Of a DNA stretch of 64,000 bases, positions 35,401 to 47,200 are shown in pieces. The stretch covers positions 136,118,833 to 136,182,832 of the forward strand of contig CM053141.1 in the NCBI GenBank assembly GCA_028571685.1, in the 5' to 3' direction. Origin of the DNA: Heterohyrax brucei (Eukaryota; Chordata; Mammalia; Hyracoidea; Procaviidae). A program made the translations under genes and the position numbers. The notes under the pieces are model-generated. The model was not told the DNA's origin, searched no databases, and saw nothing but the letters and a program-made list of their open reading frames with translations. Numbering within the stretch: position 1 is the first letter of the stretch; every line of letters begins with the position of its first letter.

Positions 35401-36229
35401 CATTTTTGTCATGTAAATGTGGATTTTGACAGGCCAAACATAGGTTATGTAGCATTTGAAGTTACTCAAATTTGGAAAGCTTCTTTAAGAAAAAAGATCT
35501 CAAAAATATTTTACTCCTTCAAAATTTACAAACATGTACGTATTATCACATGGCTCATACATGTTCTTACCAAGCCATGGAAGGAGCCCATTTCATACAA
35601 CTGATGAGTCTACAGATTAAGCTTCATTAGCTTAACAAACCCAGGAGAATTAAGATATAGCAACCTATCCATCAGAAATACAATGTGATTAAATTCTGTA
35701 TAACTGTGCAAATTGGTTTTATTTTTTTATGTCACGTTAAGTTAAAAAAAGGTGTTAGGTCAATATCATAAAGCCATATTGAAGGATCAGTATAACATGT
35801 TTGAGTAGCACAATGAATGAACCACCATATAGTCATCTGATTCCACCTGAGTGACTGTTGGTATAATCTACAGGCTGTTTAGTAATTGACCTTGAACATG
35901 GATATTAAAAAAAAAGAAATAAAAACTAAAAAAGCAGTTAGTTTTCATTTACGCATATATACTAAGCCTAAGCTCTTCAAACTTACTGGTTGGATTATGT
36001 TGCTAACTAGTTCATTTGATTGCATTTTCAGAGAGATAAGTAAAATTAAAAGGTAAACTATACCATGGACAAATAAATGGTAGAGGAAAAACAATGCTAC
36101 TATTACAAATAATGGGAGAAATTCTTAAGTCCTGTTGGAGAAAATTTTATGGAAATAGTGGACTAGAACTGTATAGCAAAAGGTAACATTAAGTATGTTT
36201 TGTGGACCACAATAGTCTGATTCACAACC
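35401..36229. other. unique AT-rich sequence, no gene seen
   Basis: No repeat recognised. The 61-codon frame at 35419-35604 has no known domain. Confidence 0.45.
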
Positions 36230-36595
36230 AATTAAGCTGCTGGCATGGGACTAGGCATCATTTCCTTCCTTGGTGCAGTGTCGTCATGATTTGGGGGTTG
36301 ACTCAGGGGCAGGTGTCTGGTCTTGCACCAACGCCATGACTGGGTTGTGAATTTAAATTGGATCATTGTGACACATAGGGTCTTCAATGACTTATTTTCA
36401 CAAGTAGGTTACCAGGCCTTTCTTACTCTTCTAATCTGGAAGTTCCTGGGAAACTAGTTCAAAATCATAAGCACACACAAGTCTTTACTGATAGATGGTG
36501 GGCTGATGCACCTGAGGTATGTTGACCTAGATCTAAACTGGGCAGGGTCTGTGCACAGAGGATGGGAATTCTGTTGAACCACCTATGCCCCCTAA
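36230..36595 (-). repeat. tRNA-derived or RTE-5'-related repeat, mostly antisense
   Basis: 'ccaggcctttcttactcttctaatctggaagttcctggg' and 'atcataagcacacacaagtctttactgatagatgg' are the reverse of the RTE 5' leader text at 40915-41010. The right end, 'gggaattctgttgaaccacctatgc', resembles a reversed tRNA-like promoter region. A SINE-like tail phrase ('gatttgggggttgactcaggggcagg') lies at the left. Confidence 0.5.
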
Positions 36596-36742
36596 CATTG
36601 CCTGGGAATTTGTTTTAAATATAATCCAAGGCCCCGTCTCAGTCCTACTAGATCAGAAACTCTGGGATGGGGCCCCATATGCTGTTTGAGGGAATTTTGA
36701 TGCTCTCTGGAGAAGCAGTGCTCAGAATTACAGTAAGCCACA
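36583..36742. repeat. MER5-like hAT-Charlie relic
   Basis: 'aaggccccgtctcagtcctactagatcagaaactctgggatggggcccca' and 'gctctctggagaagcagtgctcagaattac' follow the MER5 pattern with decay. Confidence 0.65.
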
Positions 36743-37359
36743 GATTTTGAAAGAAATTTAGTACATATAAAGCGGTGTTTCTGGAAGATGAAATTGGGAA
36801 CTGTGGGTTAGATGGATTGGATACAGAAGGAATCGGAGGTATGAAAGTCTATGTTTTAACATAATGCCTTAATCAACATAATATATGTAAATTATACTAC
36901 CTGCTGCTGGATACCAAAGCTGTCCTTTGTCAGGGTCTTAGCACCTTCATTTTATACAGCACCATATTAAACTGTAACAATATACCTTAGCGAGTCTGCC
37001 TTAAATTATTTAGCAATCAAGGAAATGCTTTCATTTTATTATTGTGAAAGCTAATTTAACGATTCTGAGCTAGTAACTAGTAAGGAAGAAAACTCCATCT
37101 TTTCTGCAAAATAGTATAAAAATTCAGTAAACTTACACATATATATCAGATAGGAGGACCATTTTATGTAATGAATCTGGACGCTTTAGAGAGCTTTAAA
37201 AGAAGCTCTCCTTCCTTAGGAATAATGACTGCAAATAAACATGTGTGAACTTGCAGTATTACAGGTTATTTAAGAGACACCAAAGGAGTAGAAGGAAGGG
37301 ATGGAGTGGAGAGAAATACTGGTTATTCCACACAGGGAATGAGAAGATGAGGGAGCAGA
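36743..37359. other. unique sequence, no gene seen
   Basis: AT-rich; no recognised repeat or exon. Confidence 0.45.
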
Positions 37360-37506
37360 AAACCAAAACCACTACCATCGAGTAAATTCTGACTCATAGT
37401 GATCCTTTAGGATAGAGTTGAACTGCCTTAAAGAATTTCCAAGGAGTACCTGGAGGATTTTAAGCTTTTGGTTAGCAGATGTAGCTCTTAACCACTATGG
37501 CAGAGG
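37360..37506 (-). mobile_element. AfroSINE, antisense
   Basis: 'aaaccaaaaccactaccatcgagtaaattctgactcatagtgatcc' to 'gcttttggttagcagatgtagctcttaaccactatgg'. Confidence 0.93.
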
Positions 37507-37626
37507 AGGAGAAAAAGAAAGCAGTTACAGCAGCAAGAGAAAGTATAAAATACTATGCCCCCCAAATAAGTTGCTTAGCTACGTTAGTGAGGAATGTCTG
37601 CCTTGAATGTCAGCAGTGCGCTATTT

Positions 37627-37650
37627 AAAACAAACAAACAAACAAACAAA
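37627..37650. repeat. (AAAC)n microsatellite
   Basis: Six tandem AAAC units between two antisense AfroSINEs. Confidence 0.85.
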
Positions 37651-37672
37651 TTTATATGGGATCAAATTGACG

Positions 37673-37838
37673 GTAAACCAAACCCACTACCGTCGAGTCG
37701 ATTCTGACTCCTTGCAACCCTATAGGACAGAGTAGAACTTCCCCTACAGAGTTTCCAAGGAGTGCCTGACAGGTTTGAACTGTCAACCTTTTGGTTAGCG
37801 GATGTAGCAATTAATCCATTATGTCACACAGGATTTCC
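37673..37838 (-). mobile_element. AfroSINE, antisense, relatively young
   Basis: 'aaaccaaacccactaccgtcgagtcgattctgactccttgcaaccctatagg' to 'ttaatccattatgtcacacaggatttcc'. The retained CG pairs in 'accgtcgagtcgattc' indicate less decay than neighbours. CAAATTGAC/CAAATTAAC flanks may be the target-site duplication. Confidence 0.94.
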
Positions 37839-37849
37839 AAATTAACAAT

Positions 37850-39815
37850 AGCAACACGGAAATTAAGATAGGAAGTTTTGGGGTGCAGCCGGTTGATGTT
37901 GATGGGGGAGGGAAAGGAGGAGGAGGAGGAGTACAAACTGAAAATATAATCAGCTCATCCAAAGACTTCATTAATAGAATTAAAAGGTCATTTACAGAAC
38001 GGGAAAAAAGTATTTAGCAACTATATGTCAGACCGATGCCTGATCTCCATAATCTATAAGGTACTATAAAATATCAACGAGAAAAAGTTAAATCATCCAA
38101 TTAAGCAATGGGCAAAGGAGACAGGCAGACAAATTCTCTAAAGAGGAGATCCAGGCAGCCAAAAAACACATGCGGACACGCTCATGATCATTACCTATTA
38201 AAGAAATTCAAATCAAAATGACAATGAGATATCATCTTACCCAGACAAGGTTGGCCATGATCCAAAAATGGCAAAACAACAAATGCTGGTGAGGCTGTGG
38301 AGAAATTAGAACTCTTCTACACTGTTGATGGGATTGCAAAATGGTACAACTTCTTTGCAAAGCAACCTGGCACACCCTTAAACAAATGGATATAGATACA
38401 CCACTTGACCCAGTAATTCCACTGCTTGGAATTTATCCTACAGAATCAAGACAATTTAAACCAACTGATACATGCACACAAATGTTTATCACAGCAAGTC
38501 CACAATAGCAAAATGATGGTATCAACTCAGATGTCCGACAGCAGATGAATGGATAGGTAAACTATGGCATGTATACTCAATGGAACACTATGCAATGATA
38601 AAGAACAATGATGATTTTGGGAAATATCTCATAACCTAGTTTCAACTGGAGGACATTATGTTGAATGAAAGTAGTCAGTGACAAAAGGACAAATATTGTA
38701 TGAGACCCCTAGAATAAGAATTTAAAAACAGACTTATGCATAAGAAAAAAGACTCTTTGATGGCTGCAAGGGTGGGAAGGGAGGGAGGGCAAGTGGGAGA
38801 GGGTTTAGATTAGGTAGTTGACAGAAATTTGGTTGGCTGAAATCTGTGACAACACACATTAGAAAGAAGATCAATATAAACTGGACTTCAATATAACTTG
38901 TGTATTCCTCCCATCCCAACCTAATATTGCAAGGACAGAATAGCTGGGGCAGGGGTCTGGAGACCATGCTGTCAGGCGAAATCAAGGCCAATTGGCACAA
39001 CCAGCATTTTGTTAATGACGGCTTACTGCACCCCATATTGGTGAGTGGCGTCTAGGGCCTTAAAAGCTGCCAAGTTGCCATCTGAGGGTACAGCAAATGG
39101 TCCCAACTCAACAGGACCGGACAATCTCCGAGGACCAAAATGACATGGGGGAAAGAGAACCTAGAAGACAGAAAGCCCGTGTGACTGGGTCTCTGCATCG
39201 ACTTGGGACCAGAAGAACCAGATGGTGCCTGGACACCACCACTGATAGCTACGACTGAGCTCAGAAAATTGAGTCTTACTGGCAACACAAGAATGAATAT
39301 GGATGCATCCTGAGATCTCCACTAAAAGATTGCAACTGATGGTCCAGGGGCCTTGGAGTTCCCCTGGGAGCATGGCCTTTGGCCCTGATGCTGTCCCTGT
39401 CCGTAAATCATAATGAAGATCAACTCTTCGGACAGTAATGGAGTGGACTTGGTGACACAGACCACCCATACCTTGTGGGCACTTTATGGTTGTACGCATC
39501 TATAGGATATCATCCTGCTGACCTCTTACTGAAGGAAGGAGAGTGGGTGGAGAGAAGTGGATAGAAGACTACTGGGTGGTTAAGTCATGTATAAGGAAGA
39601 GTGTGCTGTTACTGGACAGGAAGAGCAGAGAGAGTTGCATATAGATGAGCATGCAAATTTATATGGGAGTGTACATTTTCAGTCAGTCACAATTAAAAAA
39701 AGAAAGAAAAATATAATCAGGGTCACTGAACCGCATATGTAGAAATTGTAGAATTGGATTATGTTCTGCTGTGTATATTTTCAACAACAAAAATAAAACT
39801 GTTTTTTTAAAAAAA
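37850..39815 (+). repeat. older LINE-like 3' tail hosting an L1 insertion
   Basis: Outside the L1 at 37954-39707 the flanks join to read '...gtacaaactgaaaatataatcag|ggtcactgaaccgcatatg...tgctgtgtatattttcaac aacaaaaataaaactg', which looks like the A-rich 3' end of another LINE. The family is uncertain. A (GGA)n tract lies at 37915-37932. Confidence 0.4.
37954..39707 (+). mobile_element. L1 LINE, 5' truncated, with 13-bp target-site duplication
   Basis: Starts in the C-terminal part of ORF2 ('gacttcattaatagaattaaaaggtc', 'tctaaagaggagatccaggcagcc', 'gctggtgaggctgtggagaaattag', 'tggaatttatcctac') and runs through the 3' untranslated region ('gtcccaactcaacaggaccgg', 'ggtgcctggacaccaccactg', 'gtgtgctgttactggacagg') to an A-rich tail. 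AAAATATAATCAG lies at 37941-37953 and 39708-39720. It is the same subfamily as the full L1 at 44229, in opposite orientation. Inactive. Confidence 0.92.
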
Positions 39816-40867
39816 GGTAAAATCTGTCAGCCTCTAGGTCTCAGTGAATCAGCAGAGAAGGTAACTGGTCTGATTCTAAGCATTTGGTAATGAGCACCAC
39901 CTATGACAGGCCAGCTGGAAAGAACTTATGCTCCTGTGCCTCAGGGCAAAAAATGACTGTAATTCTGCTGGATAGCTGCCCTTTAAGTGTTTTCTTAAGT
40001 TTGAAATCTTGGCACTTTTTACATACCCCTCCACAGAAAACCTGCTGTGTGAGAAACATGCAGAAAATGTACTTACGGAACCCCATGTGTGAAGTGATAT
40101 TGTTTACATAAGGCTTACACAATTTGAGAATAATGCAGTTTGACAGAAGAGACAGGTTGATAAAATGTCTGTGGTGTCTTCTTTTCTTTCTTTCTTTCCT
40201 TTTTTTTTTTTTGACATTATAGTTGAGTGGGTAGAACATAGCCATGGGAAAGCCAAAAGCTGGCCCTGATTTTCTGGCTCTGTTACTGACACCCTGTATG
40301 ATTCTGGGCAAAATTCACAGTTCAAACTGCATGCTCATTACATAGTAGAATCTGGTGAGAGAAGGGTGCAAGGGTTTTTATAGGGCTCCAGAATTCATGT
40401 TTTTGTAAGATTAAGAAGGTTGACCAGTCAGCCAGTTCCAAGTCACACTTGCTATCACCATTCTTCTTTCAGGTGAGGCTGTAAAGAGAGCTTTTACTTA
40501 CACCACTCTTTGAATATTGTTATTGCTGCAAATGTGTGGGTAGCTGGTCACAGAAGCAGGGTAAAGGTCTGAGAGAGTGTAATAAGAAGGATAGGTGCTA
40601 ATTTGGAAGTTGCACAAGACTCAGAAATATAGAGCCTACAAATCACGAGGCAAGTGAAGGGCTTAGACAAGAATCATGACTGTGGGCAAGCACTGAAGAT
40701 GTTTGCAGAACATTTTAGCCAAGTGCATACACTATCCTATGTACATAAATGGGTAATTTGAAAAATGTCGCTTGACTAGCACAGTTGTTGAGATTCTCTT
40801 AGCTAAACTGAATTTAAGAAGAGTAAGTCAGTGGATAACGATGTAAAACAATGTGTTACAGTATGCC
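39816..40867. other. unique sequence with a pyrimidine tract
   Basis: No gene seen. A CTTT/T-rich tract lies at 40180-40213. A 136-codon minus-strand frame (39901-40311) crosses that tract (read as a lysine run) and has no known domain, so I take it as chance. Confidence 0.5.
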
Positions 40868-43800
40868 GCCTGACCACCCATCTTGTCAGTTTGTGCTGCT
40901 GTGGTGGCCCGCGTGTCGCTATGATGCTGGAAACCGTACCACTGGTATTAGTAGCAGGGTCATGTAAGGCAGAGCTTTCAGACTAAGACAGACTTGAAAG
41001 AAAGAATTGGTTTTTTATTTCCGACAAAGTTACCGGTGAAAACCTTATGAACAGCAGTTGAGCATCATCTGATACAATGCTGTAAGATAAATCTCTTAGG
41101 TTGGGCATTTTAGAAAGCAGAACAACAACAACAAAGAAAACTTTGCCCTCCAGTTGATTCTAACTTACACTGACCCTACGTGACAAAGCAGAACTGCCCC
41201 TTAAGGCTTCCAAGAAGCAACTGGTAAGTTTGAACCGCCAACCTTTCATTTGGCAGCCAAGCTCAGGAAGGCACTTAAAGTATAACTGGAGAAGAGAGCT
41301 GCCTTCTCAAGGTAGTATAAAACTTTCGTGACATGGAAGGAGCAAAGCTTTCAGGACTTCCATTAGCTGCTATGGCATGACTGACAATGAGAATAGCTGC
41401 TAACATCTATTAGAATTTAAAATATGGAATATACAAAGAATGAATTTGGGAAAATCAGAGGGTGTCAAAAATTAAATGGAACACATGAAAACGACATCCT
41501 AGGAAATAGTGAAGTGACATGGACTACTACTGGACATATTGAATTGAATAATCATATGGTCAACTATGTCAGGAATGACAAGTTGAAAAGAGATGGTGTT
41601 ACATTATCAGAAAGAACATCTCAAGATCTATCCTAAAGTACAGTGCTGTCAGTGATAGGATAATATACGTACGCCTACAAGGAAGACCGGTTAATAGGAC
41701 TACTATTCAAATTTATGTACCAAATAGTAATGCTAAAGATGAAGAAAATGAAGATTTTTACAACCTTCTATAGTCTGAAATTGATCAAACATGCAATCTA
41801 GGTGCATTAATAATTACTGGTGATTTGAATGTGAAAGTTGGAAACAAAGAAGGATGAGTAAGTGTAAAATACGCAGTTGGTGGTAGAAATGACACAGCAG
41901 ACTGTGTGATAGAATTTTGCAAGACCAATGACCTGTTCACTGAAAATACCTTTTTGAACAACATAAACAGTGACTTCACAACTCAGTGATGCCAGATGGA
42001 ACATAGTATAACCAAATCAACTACATCTGTAAAAAGAAATGATGGAGAAGTTCAATATCATCAACCAGGACAAGGCCAAGGGCCAACTGTGGAGCAGGCC
42101 ATCAATTGCTCACATGCAAGTTCAAATGGAAGTTGTAGAAAATTAAAATAGGTCCATAAGATCCAAAGAACAAGCTTGAGTAGATGGCACCATAATTTAG
42201 AGACTATCTGAAGAATATATATGATGCATTGAACAGTAGTGACCAAAGATCAGACCAATTGTGACCACTAAGGACATCACATATGAAGAAAGCAGAAGGT
42301 TATTAAAGAGACAGAAGACAAATAAAATTCCAAAATGGATGTCAAAAGAGACTCTGAAACTTGTCCTTGAATATGAGTAGCTAAAGCAAACTGAAGAACT
42401 GATGAAGTAAAAGAACTGAACACAGGATATCAAATACTGTATTGAGAAGGCAGAGCAAAACATAATAAAGTGTGCAATGACTTAACATTGGAACACCAAA
42501 GGGGAAGAATATGCTTGGCATATTTCAAACTGAAAGAAATGAAAAACTTAAGCCTGAAGTTGCAATATTGAAGGATTCTATGGGCAAAACATTGAATGAG
42601 GCAGGAAGCATCACAAGAAAAAGGAAAGAATACACAGAATCACCGTACCTAAAAGAATTGGTTGACATTCAACCATTTCAGGAGGTGTTATATAATTAAG
42701 AACCAGTGTTGTTGAAAGAAGAAGTCCAAGCTGCACTGAAGGCATTAGTGAAAATGAAGGTTTCAGAAACTAGTGGAGTACCAACTGAAATGTTTCAATG
42801 AATGGCTACCTTGCTGGGCGCTTTTACTCAACTATGCCAAGAAATTGGGACGAGAACTACCTGGCCAACAAACTCAAAGAGATCCATAGTGGTACCCATT
42901 TCAAAGAAAGGTGATCTAACAGAATGTATAAATTATAGAACAATGTCATTAACATCACACACAAGTAAAATTTTGCTGAAGATAGTTCAAAAATAGTTGC
43001 AGCAGTACACTGACAAGGAACTGCTGAAAATCCAAGTCAGGTTCAGAAAAGGACTTGAAACTAGGGATATCACTGCTGATAGCAGACGGATCATGGCTGA
43101 AGGCAGAAACTACCAGGAAGTTGTTTACTTGTGTTTTACTGACTATGCCAAAGCATTTGACTGTGTGGATCATAGTAAATTATGAATAAAATTGAGAAGA
43201 ATGGGAATTTTAGGACAGTTGATTGTGCTTATACAGAACCTATACACTGATTAAGACGCAGTTGATTGAACAGAATAAAAGAATACTGTGTGGTTTAAAA
43301 TCATGGAAGGTATGCATTAGGGTTATATCCCTTCACGATATTTATTCAATATATATGCTAGCAAATCTGAGAAGCTGGAGTATAATATGAAGAAGAAGGC
43401 AGTGTAGTATTGGAGCAATACAACCTGTGACACATAGATAACTTTGCACGCTGAAAGTAAAGAGAATTTGATTCACTTAGTGATGAAGATCAAAGACTAC
43501 AGCTTTTAGTATGGATTGCACTTTAACATAAAGGAAACAGAAGTCCTCACAGCTGAATCAGTGAGTCATATGATGATAAATGGAGTAAATAGTGAAACTG
43601 TCAAGAATTTTTTTTTTTACTGGGATCCACACCAACATCCATGGAAGCAGCAGTCAAGAAATCAAATGGTATATTGCACTGGGAAAATCTGCTGCAAAGA
43701 TTTCTTTAAAGTGTTAAAAAGCAAAGCTGTCACCTTGAGGACTAAGGTGTGCCTTACCCAAGCTATAGTATTTCCAATCACCTCCTACTCTTGGAAAATA

Positions 43801-44168
43801 TGGATATGGAAAAAGGAAGCTCAAAGAAGAACTGATGCATTTGAATTATGGTATCATGGAATTGGGAAAGAACAAATAAATCTGTCTTGGAAAAAGTACA
43901 TTCAGAGTGCTCCTCTAAAGGCAGGGTGGCTAGACTTCGTGCTACATACTTTGGACATGTTATCAAGAAGACTTCATGCTTGGAAAAGTAGGAGGTCAAA
44001 GAAAAAGATGAAGACCTAGAACGAGATAGACTGATACAGTGTCTGTAGTGATGGGCTCCAACAAAGCAAAATTGTGAGGACAGTGCTGGACCAGACATTG
44101 TTTTGTTCTACTGTATGCAAGGTTTCTGTGACTGGAATCTGATTTACTGGCCCCTAGTAACAACAACA
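40868..44168 (+). mobile_element. near full-length RTE-type LINE
   Basis: The 5' leader starts near 'cgcctgaccacccatcttg' and includes 'cgtgtcgctatgatgctggaaaccgtaccactgg' and 'cagactaagacagacttgaaag'. The single ORF follows: apurinic endonuclease region about 41410-42000 (phrases NDKLKRDGV and 'attactggtgatttgaatgtg', the GDFNVK motif), reverse transcriptase about 42700-43450 with VVPISKKGDLT and the catalytic FTDYAKAFD motif at about 43135-43165, then a C-terminal domain to 44019. The second catalytic YADD motif is lost near 43437. The end has the RTE tail and an AACAAC repeat. Many stops and shifts break the frame; an AfroSINE sits at 41120-41266. At about 3.15 kb without the SINE it is close to the family's full length. 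Confidence 0.88.
41120..41266 (-). mobile_element. AfroSINE, antisense, inside the RTE 5' leader
   Basis: 'ttgccctccagttgattctaacttacactgaccctacgtgac' to 'caacctttcatttggcagccaagctc'. It splits the RTE leader between 'ttgggcattttag' and 'gaaggcacttaaag'. Confidence 0.88.
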
Positions 44169-44228
44169 ATATACTGTCAACTCTCACAGCACTTAGAGTG
44201 ATGTTATAGGTGAATATAGTTTTCTTTT

Positions 44229-47200
44229 TTTAACTTTTTTTTTATTATGACTCAGTGAAAATGTACATTCCCATATAAATTCGTGTGCCCACCTGTATGC
44301 AGTTCCCACTGCTCTCCCTGCCCGGTGACAGCACACTCTTCCTCTCTGCTCCATATATGCCCTATCCTCCCAATAATCTCCTATCTCCTCCTCTCCACCC
44401 ACTCTCCTACCTCCAGTAAGATGTCAGCAGGACAGCACACTGTAGATGCATAGAACCATAAAGTGCACACATGATACGGTCACTCTGTGCTGCCAAGTCC
44501 AATCCATTCCTGTACAAAGAGTTGACCTCCATTATGGTTTATGGACAGGGGCAGCATCAGGGCCAGGGACCATGCTCCCAGGGGATCTCCAAGGCCCCTG
44601 GACCATCATTCGTGGTTTTCTAGTGGAGATGTCAGCGTGTATCCCTTTTTATTCTTGTGTTGCCAGTGAGACTCAACTTTGTGAGCTCCATCACGGCTAT
44701 CTCTGGTGGTGGCCGGGCACCATCCAGTTCTTCTGGTCACAAGTCAATGTAGTCACCCAGGCACGTGGGTCTGTCTGTCTTCTGGATTCTCTTTCCCCCA
44801 TGTCGTTTTGGTCCTTGGTGATCTTCTGTTTCTGCTGAGTTCGGAACATTTACTGTACCCTCAGATGGCAGCTTAGCAGATTTTAAGACCGGAGATGCCA
44901 CTCACCAATATGGGATGCAGAAGGCTCTCTTAATAAAATGCTAGTTGTGCCAATTTGGCCTCAATAACCCCTCAAGAATAGTCTCCGGCCCACAATTCCA
45001 GTGACTCTGTTCCTTCAATATTGGGTTAAGATGGGAGGAGCATTCAAGTAATGTTGAAGTCCAGTTAATAACGATCTTCTTTCTAATGTGTGCTGTCACA
45101 GATCTCACCCAACCAAATTTCCATAAACGATCTAATCTAAACCCTCCCCCTTTGCCCTCCCTCCCTCCAAACCCTTGCAGCCGTCAGAGTCTTTTCTTCT
45201 ATGCACAAGTCTGTTTTTAAATTCTTATTTTAGGGGTCTCATACAATATTTGTTGTTTTGTTGCTGACTGCTTTCACTCAGCATAATGTCCTCTAGTTGA
45301 AACCAGCTTACAAGATGTTTCCTAAAATCATCGTTGTTCTTTATCATTGCATAGTGTTCCATTGAGTATATATATCATAGTTTACCTATCCATTCCTCTG
45401 TTGTTGGGCATCTGGGTTGATTCCATTTTTTGCTATTGTGGACGGTGCTGCAATAAACTTTCATGTGCATGTATCAGTTAGTGTGAACGGCTTTGATTCT
45501 GTAGGATATATTCCAAGCACTGGAATTACTGGGTCGAATGGTGTATCTATATCCAGCTTTTTAAGGAAGCACCAGATTGCTTTCCAAAGAGGTTGCAACA
45601 TTTTGCAATCCCACAGTGTAGGAAAGTTCCGATTTCTCCGCAGCCTCTCCAGCACTTGTCATTTTGCATTTTTAAGATCATGGCCAACCTCTTTGGGGTG
45701 AGATGGTATCTCATTGTAGTTTTGAATTGAATTTCTTTAATAACTAATGATCGTGAGCATGTCCGTGTGTGTTTTTTGGCTGCCTAGGTCTCCGCTTTAG
45801 AGAGGTGTCTGTCCATCTCCTTTGCCTGTTGCTTAATTGGATGATTTATTTTATTCTTATTGATACTGTGCAGTGCTTTATAGATTATGGGGATCAGGCG
45901 CTGGTCTGACACATAGTTGCCAAATATTTCTCCCCATTCTGAAGGTGGCCTTTTAATTCCATCGATAAACTGTTTGGATGAGCAAAAGTGTTTGATTCTT
46001 AGTAGTTCCTATTTATCTGTTTTCTGTTGCTTGTGGTTTGTTTGACAGATTTTGAAGTCTGTCTGCTTTGTGTATTAAACCTTCTGCTGTTGTTCCTACT
46101 TTCTCTTTGATGAGCTTTATTGTTTTAGATTTGATATTTAGGTCTTTATTCCAGTTTGAGTTGGTTTTTGTACAAGGTATAAGATATGGTTCTTGTTTCA
46201 ATTCACTGCAGACAGATATCCAATTTTGCCAGTACCATTTGTTGAAGAGATTGTTTTTACCCCAGTTTAATGTCTTAGGGCTTTTGTCAAATATCAACTG
46301 TTCATAGGAAAATAGTGCCATCTCTGGAGTCTCAGTTCTGTTCCATTGATCTATCTGTCTCTTTCTGTACTGGTACCAGACTGTTTTGACTACTGTGGCA
46401 GTGTAATAGGTTCTAACGTTGGGTCATGAGAGGCCCCTCGGTGTGTTCTTCTTCAATAGTGCTTTACTCATCCAGAGTTTCTTCCCTTTCCAAAGTTGGT
46501 GATTTGTTTCCCCATCTTGTTAAAAAATGTCACTGGAATTTGTATTGGGATTGCATTATATAGGTTGCTTTGGGTAAAATAGACATTTTCACAATGTTAA
46601 GTCTTCCTATCCATGAGCAGGGTAGGTTTCTCAATTTACATAACTCTCTTAGTTTCTTGTAGTAAGGGTTTGTAGCTCTCTTTGTAAAGGTCTGTTATTT
46701 TTCCGATTGAATGTATTCCTAGGTACTTTATCTTCTTAGGAGCTATAGTAAATGGTACAGACTTGGTGGATTTCTTCCTTAAAAATCTCGTGGCTGGTGT
46801 AAAGGAATCCTAGTGATTTACTAATGCTTATCTTGTATTCTGAGACTTTGCTGAACTCTTCAATCAGTTTATTTTACTTATGGATTCTTTGGGGTTCTCT
46901 GCATACACAATCATATCATCTGCAAATAGGGAGAGTTTTACTTCTTTACTGATGCAGATGCCCTTTATTTCTTGGTCTTCTCTTATTGCTCTGGCTAGAA
47001 CTTCTAGTACAATGTTGAAAGGAGAGGTGAAAGTGGTTGTCCTTGTCTAATTCCCATTCTCAAGGGAAATGTTTCAGTCTCTCTCCATTCAGGATGATGT
47101 AGGCAGTTGGCTTCATATAAATGGCCCTTACTGCATTCAGGAATTGGCCATCTGTATCTATTTTGCTAAGAGTTTTTAGCATGAGCAGGTGCTGGACTTT

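Noticed and set aside
39901-40311. 136-codon minus-strand open frame
   Set aside because: It reads through a pyrimidine tract as a lysine/arginine run, has no known domain, and overlaps another frame of similar quality.
43516-44019. 167-codon open frame, longest in the window
   Set aside because: It is the C-terminal part of the degenerate RTE ORF, not an independent gene.
44446-44838. 130-codon plus-strand open frame
   Set aside because: It is antisense within the L1 3' untranslated region; the same stretch recurs in other L1 copies here (39161-39499 reversed), showing it is repeat sequence.
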